Notes under the pieces: model-generated | What the model was told of the DNA's origin: nothing | Databases searched by the model: none | Seen by the model: only the letters and a program-made list of their open reading frames with translations | Shown here: in pieces, positions 1 through 6,946 of the stretch | Layout: every line of letters starts with the position of its first letter | How positions within the stretch are numbered: the first letter of the stretch is position 1 | Position numbers and translations under genes: made by a program | DNA from: Verrucomicrobiota bacterium | GTDB taxonomy: Bacteria > Verrucomicrobiota > Verrucomicrobiia > Opitutales > Opitutaceae | Length of the DNA: 24,983 nucleotides | Assembly: GCA_023446735.1 (NCBI GenBank) | Contig: JAEXPQ010000012.1 | Coordinates: 1-24,983 of the forward strand | Direction: 5' to 3'

Positions 1-1054
1 CGACCTGCACGCTGTCCACGCCGCCGAGGACCGCCGAGAGAGCCTCGGTGGTGGTGCGGAGCATGTTCACGTACGGGTCGAGGACGGTCTTGTTGAAGAG
101 CGCGGTGCGCGCATGGACCGTGGCGCCTGAGGCGAGCGAGGCGTCGCCGTAGGCGGAGACGACACGGGCCCAGAGGAGGCGGAACGCGCGGAACTTCGCG
201 AGCTCGGGGAAGAACTGCGAGCCGATCGCGAAGCTGAAGGCGAAGCGCGGCGCGGCGGTCTTGGCGTCGACCTTCGCGGCGTCGAGGCGGCGGAAGTATT
301 CAACGGCCATCGCGATCGCGACGGCGAGTTCCTGGGCGGAGTTGCCACCGCCTTCGATCACGAAGCCGGCGTCGACGCCGATGGTCTTCACGGCCGGGGC
401 GTTCTTGGCGGCGAAGGCCGTCCAGGCAGCGAGCTCGGCCGTGGCGGCTTCGAGCGTCGCGGCGATCTTGCCCGTGGAGGCGAGGGCGGAGAGCGGGTCG
501 GCGGTCACGGCACCCTGGAGGGCGGACCACTGTTCACCGCGGGACTTCAGCGCGGCGCCAAAGGTCTTCTCGATCGCAGCGGCGGAAGCGCCGACGGGAG
601 CGAGGACCGGCGCACCGGCGAAATGGATATCCTTGAGCGCCGCGGTGAGCGCGGCGGCATCGGCCGCGAAGGCGGCCGGGAGCAGCACGGCGTTCTGACC
701 GCGCTCGAGGGCGGCGAGAAGAGCCTTGTTGAAATCGGCGGCAGTGGCGGCCGGGATCGCTTGGGCGATGCGCCAGGCGATCTCGCCCTTGGCACCGCGC
801 GCGTGCAGACCGCGCAGGAACGGCGCCTGGCCGGGCAACGTGTCGCGATGGGGCACGGCCTCGACCATGCCGCGATGATACAGCGGCTGGAGATCGATAC
901 CCTCGGCGGTGCGCGTCACGAGTTTCTTCTCGAACGGCACGCCAAGAAGTTCCTTCTCGACGGTTTCGCGCCAGACGCGGCGAAGCGCCTCGGCATCAGT
1001 GTTCGCGTTGCCGCCAGCGGGCGACGCGGTGGGTGAATCCAACTTTGCGCTCAT
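1..1054 (-). CDS. mutA: Methylmalonyl-CoA mutase small (beta) subunit, partial at left edge
   Basis: The minus strand is open from an ATG at 1054 to the window edge, giving the first 351 residues of a protein that usually has about 600-640. The N-terminus carries the mutase signature (WRETVEKELLG, PFEKKLVTRTAEGI, LQPLY). The stretch near the left edge has NKTVLDPYVNMLRTTTEALSAVLGGVDS, read here in two pieces: NKTVLDPYVNML and RTTTEALSAVLGGVDS, typical of the TIM barrel of this family. The small subunit pairs with the B12-binding large subunit MutB to interconvert succinyl-CoA and (R)-methylmalonyl-CoA in the cytoplasm; it is structural rather than catalytic. mutB would be expected just left of the window. 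The gene diverges from the epimerase gene, so the two ends of the same pathway share one regulatory region. No clear Shine-Dalgarno precedes the ATG. Family call is firm; the C-terminal part cannot be seen. Confidence 0.88.
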   Translation of the reverse strand, partial: MSAKLDSPTASPAGGNANTDAEALRRVWRETVEKELLGVPFEKKLVTRTAEGIDLQPLYHRGMVEAVPHRDTLPGQAPFLRGLHARGAKGEIAWRIAQAIPAATAADFNKALLAALERGQNAVLLPAAFAADAAALTAALKDIHFAGAPVLAPVGASAAAIEKTFGAALKSRGEQWSALQGAVTADPLSALASTGKIAATLEAATAELAAWTAFAAKNAPAVKTIGVDAGFVIEGGGNSAQELAVAIAMAVEYFRRLDAAKVDAKTAAPRFAFSFAIGSQFFPELAKFRAFRLLWARVVSAYGDASLASGATVHARTALFNKTVLDPYVNMLRTTTEALSAVLGGVDSVQV

Positions 1055-1262
1055 GAGAAAAAAGACGGAAAGGGTCGGGAGTTATGCTATGGGATTGCCG
1101 CAGGGCAAGCGGCGGCCAAACAGTGACGGAGGTTCGCCAACCCGTGCGGAGCCAGAGGCCCGGCATTCGGTGATACTCGTTTCCGAGTTCGGGACTTGAA
1201 AGTTGACGATCACGTCCGCAAATAACACCCCCTTATCAAATCTGTTGGCAAGATAAGTTTCC
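1055..1262. promoter_or_regulatory. Divergent mutA / epimerase control region
   Basis: This 208-bp gap separates two divergent pathway genes and must carry both promoters. On the minus strand TTGCCC (1103-1108) and CATAAC (1081-1086) are spaced 16 bp and could be -35/-10 elements for mutA, each matching four of six consensus bases. On the plus strand TTGAAA (1196-1201) and TTGACG (1203-1208) are candidate -35 elements but no convincing -10 follows. No operator palindrome stands out. Confidence 0.4.
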
Positions 1263-1682
1263 ATGATTACCAAGATCGACCACCTGGGTATCGCCGTTAA
1301 GTCCATCGACGAGACGGCGAAGTATTATGAGACCGCGCTCGGTCTGAAGTGCACCGGCCGCGAGGAGGTGCCCTCGCAGAAGGTGAAGACCGCCTTCTTC
1401 CAGGCCGGCGAGACCAACATCGAGCTGCTCGAGCCCACCTCGCCCGACAGCCCGATCGCGAAGTTCCTCGAGAAGAACCCGAACGGCGGCATCCACCATG
1501 TCGCCTTCGGCACGACCGACATCACCGGTCAGCTCGCACAAGCCAAGGGCGCTGGCGTGCAATTGATCCACGAGGTGCCCTTCACGGGCGCCCACAGCAA
1601 GCTCGTCGCCTTTCTGCACCCGAAGGCGACCTACGGCGTGCTCACCGAGTTCTGCTGCGACGCGCCCGACGCGAAGCACTGA
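1263..1682 (+). CDS. mce: Methylmalonyl-CoA epimerase
   Basis: 139 residues, the usual size of a single-chain glyoxalase/VOC-fold epimerase. It converts (R)- and (S)-methylmalonyl-CoA, linking the mutase product to the decarboxylase substrate. The N-terminal DHLGIAV with H7, the IELLEP strand with E54, the IHHVAF strand with H79 and the GVLTEF strand with E129 are the positions expected to hold the divalent metal and active-site base in this family. The ATG at 1263 begins MITKIDHLGIAV, so nothing precedes the first beta strand and the start is secure. It lies first in a plus-strand unit, 48 bp before the carboxyltransferase gene. The leader has only a weak AAGATAAG purine stretch as a possible ribosome site. 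The pathway context makes a different VOC function unlikely. Confidence 0.93.
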   Translation: MITKIDHLGIAVKSIDETAKYYETALGLKCTGREEVPSQKVKTAFFQAGETNIELLEPTSPDSPIAKFLEKNPNGGIHHVAFGTTDITGQLAQAKGAGVQLIHEVPFTGAHSKLVAFLHPKATYGVLTEFCCDAPDAKH

Positions 1683-1730
1683 GCTCTTCCCCGCCCTCCC
1701 GTTTCCCACCAGACCGTAGCCATTCTCTCC

Positions 1731-3284
1731 ATGCCGATCTCAGCCAAAATGCTCGAAACCCTCGAGAAACGCCGCAAGGTCGTCCTAGCCAGCGGCGGCG
1801 AGGACAAGATCAAGGAGCGCAACGCCAAGGGCCTGCTCACGGCCCGCCAGCGCCTGCTCGAACTCTTCCAACCGGGCACCTTCCAGGAGTCCGGCATGCA
1901 CGTCGAACACGCCGGCGAGCACTTCGGCATGAAGGGCAAGGTTCTGCCCGCCGACGGCGTCATCTCCGGCGTCGGCTACATCGACGGCCGCCCGGTCGCC
2001 GCGTTCTCGCAGGACTTTCTCGTCTCCGGCGGCTCGCTTGGCAGCAAGCACGCCAAGAAGATCGTCGACCTGCAGGACTACGCCGCCAAGGCCGGCATCC
2101 CGCTCATCGGCATCAACGACTCGGGCGGCGCCCGTATTCAGGAAGGCGTCATGGCCCTCTCCGGCTACGCCCAGGTCTTCTTCCGCAACGTGATCCTCTC
2201 CGGCCTCGTGCCGCAGTTCTCGATCATCGCCGGCCCCTGCGCCGGCGGCGCGGCCTACTCCCCCGCCCTCACCGACTTCTTGATCATGACCAAGAAGAAC
2301 GCCCAGATGTTCATCTGCGGCCCCGAAGTCATCAAGGCGGCCACCGGCCAGACCTCCACCCTCGACCAGTTCGCCACCGCCGAGGCCCACGCCACGGTCA
2401 GCGGCAACATCCACTTCGTGGCCGAGGACGACAAGCACGCCCTCCAGATCGTCAAGAAGGTCCTCACCTTCCTCCCCTCGAACAACATGATGGACCCGCC
2501 GCACAAGCTGCCGGCCACCATCGACATGACCGAGGACCCGGAGATCAACAAGCTCGTCCCCGAGGATCCCAAGCAGCCGCTCGACACCGCTAAGGTCATC
2601 GAGCGCATCGTCGACGGCGGCGACTTCTGCGAGGTCCAGCGCGACTTCGCCAAGAACCTCATCGTCGGCTTCGCCCCTATCCAGGGCATCGTCGTCGGCA
2701 TCATCGCCAACCAGTCCACGCAGAAGGCCGGCACCCTCGACATCGACGCCTCCGACAAGGGCGCCCGCTTCATCCGCACCTGCAACTGCTTCAACATCCC
2801 GGTCGTCACCCTCGTCGACACCGGCGGCTTCCTCCCCGGCCTCCAGCAGGAGCGCGGCGGCATCATCCGCCACGGCGCCAAGATGCTCTTCGCCTACTCG
2901 GCCGCCACCGTGCCGAAGGTGACCATCGTCATGCGCAAGGCCTACGGCGGCGCCTACATCGCCATGTGCTGCCGCGACCTCGGCGCCGACGCCGTCTACG
3001 CTTGGCCGACCGCCGAGATCGCCGTCATGGGCGCCGAGGGCGCCGCGAAGATCCTCTTCAAGAAGGAGATCACCTCGGCCGCCGACCCGAAGGCCAAGGA
3101 AGCCGAGCTCGTCGCCGATTACCGCGAAAAGTTCGCCTCCCCGTATCAAGCGGCTGGAGCCGGCCTCGTCACCGACGTCATCAGCCCCGCCCAGACCCGC
3201 GGCATCCTCGCCATGGCCCTGCGCAACTCGCTCTCGAAGCGCGAGACCCGTCCGCCGAAGAAGCACGGCAACATGCCGCTATGA
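1731..3284 (+). CDS. mmdA: Methylmalonyl-CoA decarboxylase alpha / acyl-CoA carboxyltransferase subunit
   Basis: 517 residues, the normal length for the propionyl-CoA carboxylase beta / MmdA family. Two crotonase-like carboxyltransferase halves are visible. The N-half has DSGGARIQEGV (130-140) and GPCAGGAAYSPALTDF (168-183), forming the acyl-CoA pocket and oxyanion hole. The C-half has DTGGFLPG (363-370), GGIIRHGAKM and YGGAYIAM (405-412), which bind biotin. The enzyme moves the carboxyl group of methylmalonyl-CoA to carrier-bound biotin, releasing propionyl-CoA. Sequence alone cannot separate it from a propionyl-CoA carboxylase beta subunit. The nearby OadB-type pump, carrier protein and anchor subunits, and the lack of a biotin carboxylase, favour the Na+-pumping decarboxylase. 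DTGG replaces the more common DVPG. The stop overlaps the next start (ATGA at 3281-3284), indicating translational coupling. Confidence 0.88.
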   Translation: MPISAKMLETLEKRRKVVLASGGEDKIKERNAKGLLTARQRLLELFQPGTFQESGMHVEHAGEHFGMKGKVLPADGVISGVGYIDGRPVAAFSQDFLVSGGSLGSKHAKKIVDLQDYAAKAGIPLIGINDSGGARIQEGVMALSGYAQVFFRNVILSGLVPQFSIIAGPCAGGAAYSPALTDFLIMTKKNAQMFICGPEVIKAATGQTSTLDQFATAEAHATVSGNIHFVAEDDKHALQIVKKVLTFLPSNNMMDPPHKLPATIDMTEDPEINKLVPEDPKQPLDTAKVIERIVDGGDFCEVQRDFAKNLIVGFAPIQGIVVGIIANQSTQKAGTLDIDASDKGARFIRTCNCFNIPVVTLVDTGGFLPGLQQERGGIIRHGAKMLFAYSAATVPKVTIVMRKAYGGAYIAMCCRDLGADAVYAWPTAEIAVMGAEGAAKILFKKEITSAADPKAKEAELVADYREKFASPYQAAGAGLVTDVISPAQTRGILAMALRNSLSKRETRPPKKHGNMPL

Positions 3285-3673
3285 TCTCCCGACTCTTCCT
3301 CGCCAGCGGCGCCACGATCGCCGCCACCGCCGACACCGGCTCGATGGAGACGATCAAGAACGTCCTTCTGATCGTCTTCCTCGTCGCCGCCGTTGTGTGG
3401 TTGCTGATCGACGCTCGCCGCAACCTCATCGCCACGTACGGCGGCGCCCCGTTGCCCGTTCCGGTGCCTTCGGCCCCCGCCGCCTCGGCTCCGGCCCTCG
3501 CAACCGTCACGGGTCACCCCGCACCCGAGGTGCTCGCCGTGATCGCCGCCGCCGTGCACGCCACGCTCGGCCGCTCGGCCCACATCGTCGCCATCTCGTC
3601 CGACGACGAAGACGCCCAGACCTGGGCGGCCGAAGGTCGCCGCGCCATCTACGCAACCCGCAAAGTTCGTTAA
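3281..3673 (+). CDS. mmdD: OadG/MmdD-like membrane-anchor (delta/gamma) subunit 1
   Basis: 130 residues beginning at an ATG that overlaps the mmdA stop by 4 bases. One transmembrane helix (about residues 26-44) follows a short N-terminus. Then comes a Pro/Ala-rich linker and a soluble C-terminal domain beginning PEVLAVIAAAVHATLG and ending with TWAAEGRRAIYATRKVR. This domain layout, with a Trp-x-x-EGRR C-terminal signature, matches the delta/gamma subunits of Na+-transporting decarboxylases, which hold carboxyltransferase, carrier and beta pump together at the membrane. The tail is shared with the products at 4192-4551 and 18634-19041. Coupling to mmdA suggests this is the dedicated partner of that carboxyltransferase. 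It ends 24 bp before the biotin carrier gene. Small, low-complexity proteins of this group are poorly conserved, so the exact subunit name is less certain than the family. Confidence 0.75.
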   Translation: MISRLFLASGATIAATADTGSMETIKNVLLIVFLVAAVVWLLIDARRNLIATYGGAPLPVPVPSAPAASAPALATVTGHPAPEVLAVIAAAVHATLGRSAHIVAISSDDEDAQTWAAEGRRAIYATRKVR

Positions 3674-3697
3674 TCCACCCACCCTCCCTCTTCTCGA

Positions 3698-4075
3698 ATG
3701 AAAAAGCTCCGTATCACCGTCGAAGGCAAAGCCTACGAAGTCCTCGTCGAAACACTGGACGCCTCCGCCCCCGTCGCGGCGGCGACCGTCGCCAGCGCGC
3801 CGGTCTCCGCGCCCATCGTCGCTCCGGCTGCGCCCGCCCCCAAGGCTGCCGCTCCCTCCGGTCCCGGCGTCGTAACCAGCCCGCTCGCGGGCAAGGTCGT
3901 TGCCGTGCAGGTCAATGTCGGCGACACCGTCGCCGCCGAACAGGCCCTCATCACCATCGAGGCGATGAAGATGAACACCTACATCTACGCCCCCAACGCG
4001 GGCAAGGTGACCGAGGTGCTCGTGAAGGCCGGCGACGCCGTGGAAGAAGGCGCCGTCCTCGTCCGCCTCGGCTGA
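3698..4075 (+). CDS. mmdC: Biotin carboxyl carrier protein of methylmalonyl-CoA decarboxylase (gamma)
   Basis: 125 residues. A short N-terminal strand region (1-20) is followed by a flexible Ala/Pro/Val-rich linker (about 22-56) and a biotinyl/lipoyl domain (58-125). The biotinylation motif EAMKMNT is complete, with K91 as the biotin-accepting lysine. The carrier receives CO2 from methylmalonyl-CoA at the carboxyltransferase and delivers it to the membrane beta subunit, where decarboxylation drives Na+ export. The length fits free-standing carrier subunits of Veillonella/Propionigenium-type decarboxylases rather than a fused OadA. A strong intrinsic terminator lies 15 bp downstream, so it ends the first transcription unit. 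The start MKKLRITVEGKAYEV is typical of the family. No Shine-Dalgarno is seen in the pyrimidine-rich leader. A biotin ligase gene lies about 2.9 kb further on. Confidence 0.93.
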   Translation: MKKLRITVEGKAYEVLVETLDASAPVAAATVASAPVSAPIVAPAAPAPKAAAPSGPGVVTSPLAGKVVAVQVNVGDTVAAEQALITIEAMKMNTYIYAPNAGKVTEVLVKAGDAVEEGAVLVRLG

Positions 4076-4090
4076 GTCGATCGCTCTCGC

Positions 4091-4127
4091 GGCGAGGTCG
4101 GCCTCCGGGCCGCCTCGCCTGTTTTTT
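4091..4127 (+). terminator. Intrinsic terminator after the biotin carrier gene
   Basis: A GGCGAGG/CCTCGCC 7-bp outer stem (4091-4097 with 4113-4119) continues, after a small asymmetric internal loop, into a GGCC/GGCC inner stem (4100-4103 with 4108-4111) with a TCCG loop. It is followed at once by a T-rich run (4120-4127). It separates the mce-mmdA-mmdD-mmdC unit from the downstream pump-subunit unit. Confidence 0.85.
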
Positions 4128-4140
4128 GTCCGGATCCCGT

Positions 4141-4176
4141 CCCCGTGGACCCCGGACCCGGTGTCCGTGCACGGGG
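4141..4176 (+). promoter_or_regulatory. Leader stem-loop before the second delta-type subunit gene
   Basis: CCCCGTG (4141-4147) can pair with CACGGGG (4170-4176), enclosing further GAC/GTC pairing. The hairpin sits 15 bp upstream of the ATG at 4192 and just after the terminator. No recognisable -35/-10 pair was seen between the terminator and the start codon. It may be a 5' leader structure affecting the next gene, but its role is inference. Confidence 0.3.
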
Positions 4177-4191
4177 TGTCTCTGCCGCCAC

Positions 4192-4551
4192 ATGGTTTTC
4201 TCCTTCCCCCCTTCGCTGCTCCTCGTCGCCGAATCCGCCGCCGAGCCGATTTCGATCCAGACCGCGCTGCTGCTCATTCTCGGGGGCGCCCTCGTGTTCA
4301 CGATCCGCGCACTGCTGGCATTGCAGCGACGGGTCGACTCGCTCGCCGCCGCCGCGACGCCAAGGAAACCGAAAGCCGCTTCCCGCACCACCGCCCCCCT
4401 TCCCCCGGAAATCCTGGCCGTGATCACCGCCGCCGCCCACGACGCGCTCGGCGCCGACCACCGCATCGTCGCCATCAGCGCCGAGATGCAGAACCACACG
4501 TGGTCGCAGGAAGGCCGTCGCCAGATCTTCAGTTCCCGCAAAGTCCGTTGA
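4192..4551 (+). CDS. OadG/MmdD-like membrane-anchor (delta/gamma) subunit 2
   Basis: 119 residues from the ATG at 4192. The open frame extends further upstream, but that stretch lies across the terminator and is Arg-rich out-of-frame sequence, so the later start is chosen. A hydrophobic N-terminus and a transmembrane helix (about 22-44, ending ALLALQRRVDS) precede a basic Pro/Ala linker (55-70). The C-terminal domain (71-119) runs from PEILAVITAAAHDALG to WSQEGRRQIFSSRKVR. That domain is closely similar to those of the products at 3281-3673 and 18634-19041. The likely role is a membrane anchor/assembly subunit of a Na+-pumping decarboxylase. It begins the second unit and ends 13 bp before terC. 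It may be a paralogue serving the beta subunit of this unit, or a spare; the sequence does not decide this. Confidence 0.7.
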   Translation: MVFSFPPSLLLVAESAAEPISIQTALLLILGGALVFTIRALLALQRRVDSLAAAATPRKPKAASRTTAPLPPEILAVITAAAHDALGADHRIVAISAEMQNHTWSQEGRRQIFSSRKVR

Positions 4552-4564
4552 CCATCGTCCCGCC

Positions 4565-5581
4565 ATGCAACCGACCACGCTCCTCTGGGTCCTCTTCTGG
4601 TCCGCCTTTGTGCTCGTCTCCGCGGTCGACTACTTCGTGGTCACCCACCGCAAGACCACCATCGGCGTCAAGTCCGCCCTGCGCTGGACCGCGCTCTGGG
4701 TGGCGATCGCCCTCTCGTTCTCGCTGGCGATCTACCTGCTCCACCCCGACGGCAAGACGGTCTTCCTGGAGTACATCTCGGGCTACCTCACCGAGTATTC
4801 GCTCTCCGTCGACAACCTCTTCGTCTTCATCCTCATCTTCTCGTTGATGGGCGTGAGGGAGGCCGCACAGCCCAAGCTGATCAAGCTCGGCATCTATCTC
4901 TCCATCGTCCTGCGCATCGTCTTCATCGTCTTCGGCATCGCCCTGGTCGAACGATTCCATTGGCTGCTCTACCTCTTCGGCGCCCTCCTCATCTGGACGG
5001 CCTGGAAGATGATCGCCACCGAGGAGGACGACTCGGTCCAGCCCGAGAAGAACCTTTTTTACCGTGCGGCCGCGAAGCTGCTGCCGGTCCACAACGACCC
5101 GCAGGAGAACAAGCGCCTCTTCGCCCGCTACGAGGGCAGCCTCTACATCACGCCGTTCTTCCTGGTCTTCGTCGTCGTCGGCAGCACCGACGTGCTCTTC
5201 GCCGTCGACTCCATTCCGGCGATCATGGGCATCAGCCAAGACCCGTTCGTCGTGCTCACCTCGAACGTCTTCGCCGTGCTCGGCCTGAACTCCCTGTTCT
5301 TCGCCATCCGTGGCATCATGGGGATGTTTCGATTCCTCAAGCACGGCGTGAGCGTCATCCTCTTCTTCATCGGCGGGAAGATGATCCTGCCCGGACTCGG
5401 TTACCTGTTCGACCTCCTCGGCGCGCACACCCTCGGCCACAAGCTCGAGGGCACCGAACACTGGTTCAAGGTCCACACTTCCGCCTCCCTGCTCGTCATC
5501 GGCCTCGTCCTGGCCGTCTCCATCGTCATGTCCGTCTGGTACGAGAAGGACGTGCACCCCGATTCCCCGCAGCAACCCTGA
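4565..5581 (+). CDS. terC: TerC/Alx-family integral membrane metal-homeostasis protein
   Basis: 338 residues with multiple hydrophobic helices throughout, the usual size of TerC/Alx proteins. Family hallmarks are SVDNLFVFILIF (81-92, D83), the loop YEGSLYITPFFLVF, and STDVLFAVDSIPAIMGIS (207-224, D209 and D215). These acidic residues lie in membrane helices and are the presumed ion-binding sites. Characterised relatives (Alx/MntX, TerC) are linked to Mn2+ or other metal export and to secretion of metal-dependent proteins. The position is odd: it sits between two decarboxylase subunit genes, 13 bp after one and 18 bp before the micro-OadG gene, so it is almost certainly cotranscribed with the pump. 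No room exists for a yybP-ykoY riboswitch, which often precedes such genes in other bacteria. Family assignment is firm; substrate is unknown. Confidence 0.9.
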   Translation: MQPTTLLWVLFWSAFVLVSAVDYFVVTHRKTTIGVKSALRWTALWVAIALSFSLAIYLLHPDGKTVFLEYISGYLTEYSLSVDNLFVFILIFSLMGVREAAQPKLIKLGIYLSIVLRIVFIVFGIALVERFHWLLYLFGALLIWTAWKMIATEEDDSVQPEKNLFYRAAAKLLPVHNDPQENKRLFARYEGSLYITPFFLVFVVVGSTDVLFAVDSIPAIMGISQDPFVVLTSNVFAVLGLNSLFFAIRGIMGMFRFLKHGVSVILFFIGGKMILPGLGYLFDLLGAHTLGHKLEGTEHWFKVHTSASLLVIGLVLAVSIVMSVWYEKDVHPDSPQQP

Positions 5582-5599
5582 AACCGTGAACTACCCCTC

Positions 5600-5740
5600 A
5601 TGGACAACTTCACCTTCGGCCTGACCATGCTCCTCGTCGGCATGGGCGGCACCCTGCTTACCCTCTTCCTCGTCGCCGCCCTCATCCGCGGCCTGACCTC
5701 GACGTTCCCCCCGGCCGCTGAATCCGAGGAACAGGAGTAG
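5600..5740 (+). CDS. Micro OadG-like protein (46 residues, membrane helix only)
   Basis: A 46-residue frame from ATG 5600 to TAG 5738-5740 fills the gap between terC and the beta-subunit gene. The sequence FGLTMLLVGMGGTLLTLFL and the following VAALIRGL match the N-terminal transmembrane part of OadG (family pattern: Gly-x-x-x-Leu-Leu-x-Gly-Met-Gly then a hydrophobic helix). The soluble C-terminal half is missing, replaced by an acidic tail (ESEEQE). It starts 18 bp after terC and stops 5 bp before the beta-subunit ATG; the AGGAG at its 3' end doubles as that gene's ribosome site. It may be the actual membrane gamma subunit contacting the beta pump, while the two larger delta-type proteins tether the carboxyltransferase. 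The coding call rests on placement, composition and resemblance to OadG. Confidence 0.7.
   Translation: MDNFTFGLTMLLVGMGGTLLTLFLVAALIRGLTSTFPPAAESEEQE
5733..5737 (+). promoter_or_regulatory. Ribosome binding site of the beta-subunit gene
   Basis: AGGAG lies 8 bp before the ATG at 5746, inside the last codons of the micro-OadG gene. It is one of the few clear Shine-Dalgarno sequences in the window and suggests coupled, efficient translation of the beta subunit. Confidence 0.6.
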
Positions 5741-5745
5741 CCCCC

Positions 5746-6933
5746 ATGTTCGACGCCATCCAGTCCGGTCTGGGCGCCTTGATCACGGGCTTCTCTCACC
5801 TCGGCGGCGCCAGCCTCATCATGCTCGCGATCGCGGGGGTGATGTTCTATCTCGCGATCGCCAAGGACGTGGAGCCGCTGCTGCTCCTGCCCATCGCCTT
5901 CGGCTGCTTCCTCGTCAACCTTCCACTGAGCGAGGTCATGCACGCCGACGGAGTCCTGCGCGCCATGTACAACATGGGCATCGAGAACGAACTCTTCCCG
6001 CTGCTCATCTTCGTGGGCATCGGCTCGATGACCGACTTCAAGCCCCTCCTCGCCGAACCCAAGCTCCTGCTCTTCGGCGCCGCCGGCCAGCTCGGCATCT
6101 TCGCCACCCTGCTGCTCGCGTTGCTCGTCCTGCCGTTCGTGCCGGGTATCAACCCCGCCAACATCAAGGAGACCGCCGTGTCCATCGCCGCCATCGGCGC
6201 CTGCGACGGTCCCACGGTCATCTACGTCTCCAATCTGTTCGCCGGCCTCGGCAAGATCGACACCGCGATGGTCGGCGCCCTCGCGGTGGCCGCCTACTCC
6301 TACATGGCGCTCGTGCCCGTCATCCAGCCGCCGATCATGCGGCTCATGACGACCGAAAAGGAGCGCGCCGTGAAGATGCCAAGCGTCTCCGGCCAAGTGT
6401 CCCGGACCGCCCTGATCGGGTTCCCGATCGTCGTCACCCTCGTCACCGGCCTCATCGCCCCAAAGGGGCTGCCGCTCATGGGCATGATCATGCTCGGGAA
6501 TTTTATGAAGGTCTCCGGCGCCGTCACCCGCCTCACCAAGGCCAGCGAGAACGAGATCGCCAACATCGCCACCCTCTTCCTCGGCCTCGCCATCGGCGGC
6601 ACGATGAAGGGGGCGGACTTCCTCAAGGTCCAGACGCTGCTCGTCTTCGGCCTCGGTCTGATCGCCATCACCATCGACACCGTCGGCGGCCTCCTCCTCG
6701 GCAAACTCTGGTATCTACTATCCGGTGGCAAGATGAACCCGCTCGTCGGTGCCGCCGGCATTTCCGCCTACCCGATGGCCGCCCGCCTCGTGCAGAACGA
6801 GGGCCAGCGCTGGAACAAGCACAACTTCCTGCTCATGCACGCCATGGGCGCCAACACCGGCGGCCAGGTCGGTTCCGTCATGGCCGCCGCGATCATGCTC
6901 GCCGTCCTCAAGGGCCTTGGACTGATCCCCTGA
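5746..6933 (+). CDS. mmdB: Na+-translocating decarboxylase beta subunit (carboxybiotin decarboxylase pump)
   Basis: 395 residues, largely hydrophobic, in the normal size range of OadB/MmdB/GcdB. It decarboxylates carboxybiotin on the carrier protein and exports Na+ across the cytoplasmic membrane. Key motifs are ENELFPLLIFVGIGSMTDF (80-98), GACDGPTVIYVSN (151-163) with D154 at the position of the essential membrane aspartate (D203 in Klebsiella OadB), AAYSYMALVPVIQPPIMR (182-199), and GANTGGQVGSVMAAA near the C-terminus with N370 and S377 retained. GACDGPT differs from the GGADGPT seen in the second beta subunit at 17361-18614. The gene follows the micro-OadG gene by 5 bp and precedes the biotin ligase gene by 13 bp. 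In this context methylmalonyl-CoA is the likely substrate of the complex. Confidence 0.92.
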   Translation: MFDAIQSGLGALITGFSHLGGASLIMLAIAGVMFYLAIAKDVEPLLLLPIAFGCFLVNLPLSEVMHADGVLRAMYNMGIENELFPLLIFVGIGSMTDFKPLLAEPKLLLFGAAGQLGIFATLLLALLVLPFVPGINPANIKETAVSIAAIGACDGPTVIYVSNLFAGLGKIDTAMVGALAVAAYSYMALVPVIQPPIMRLMTTEKERAVKMPSVSGQVSRTALIGFPIVVTLVTGLIAPKGLPLMGMIMLGNFMKVSGAVTRLTKASENEIANIATLFLGLAIGGTMKGADFLKVQTLLVFGLGLIAITIDTVGGLLLGKLWYLLSGGKMNPLVGAAGISAYPMAARLVQNEGQRWNKHNFLLMHAMGANTGGQVGSVMAAAIMLAVLKGLGLIP

Positions 6934-6946
6934 TCCCGCACACGCC

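Noticed and set aside
1785..3266. 493-codon minus-strand frame opposite mmdA
   Set aside because: Low-complexity antisense shadow of a well-supported carboxyltransferase gene.
4076..4191. Upstream extension of the second anchor-subunit frame
   Set aside because: It would cross the intrinsic terminator and read Arg/Pro-rich sequence; the ATG at 4192 gives a proper hydrophobic N-terminus.
4433..4564. Possible Mn2+ (yybP-ykoY) riboswitch before terC
   Set aside because: Only 13 bp separate terC from the preceding coding sequence, leaving no room for the element.
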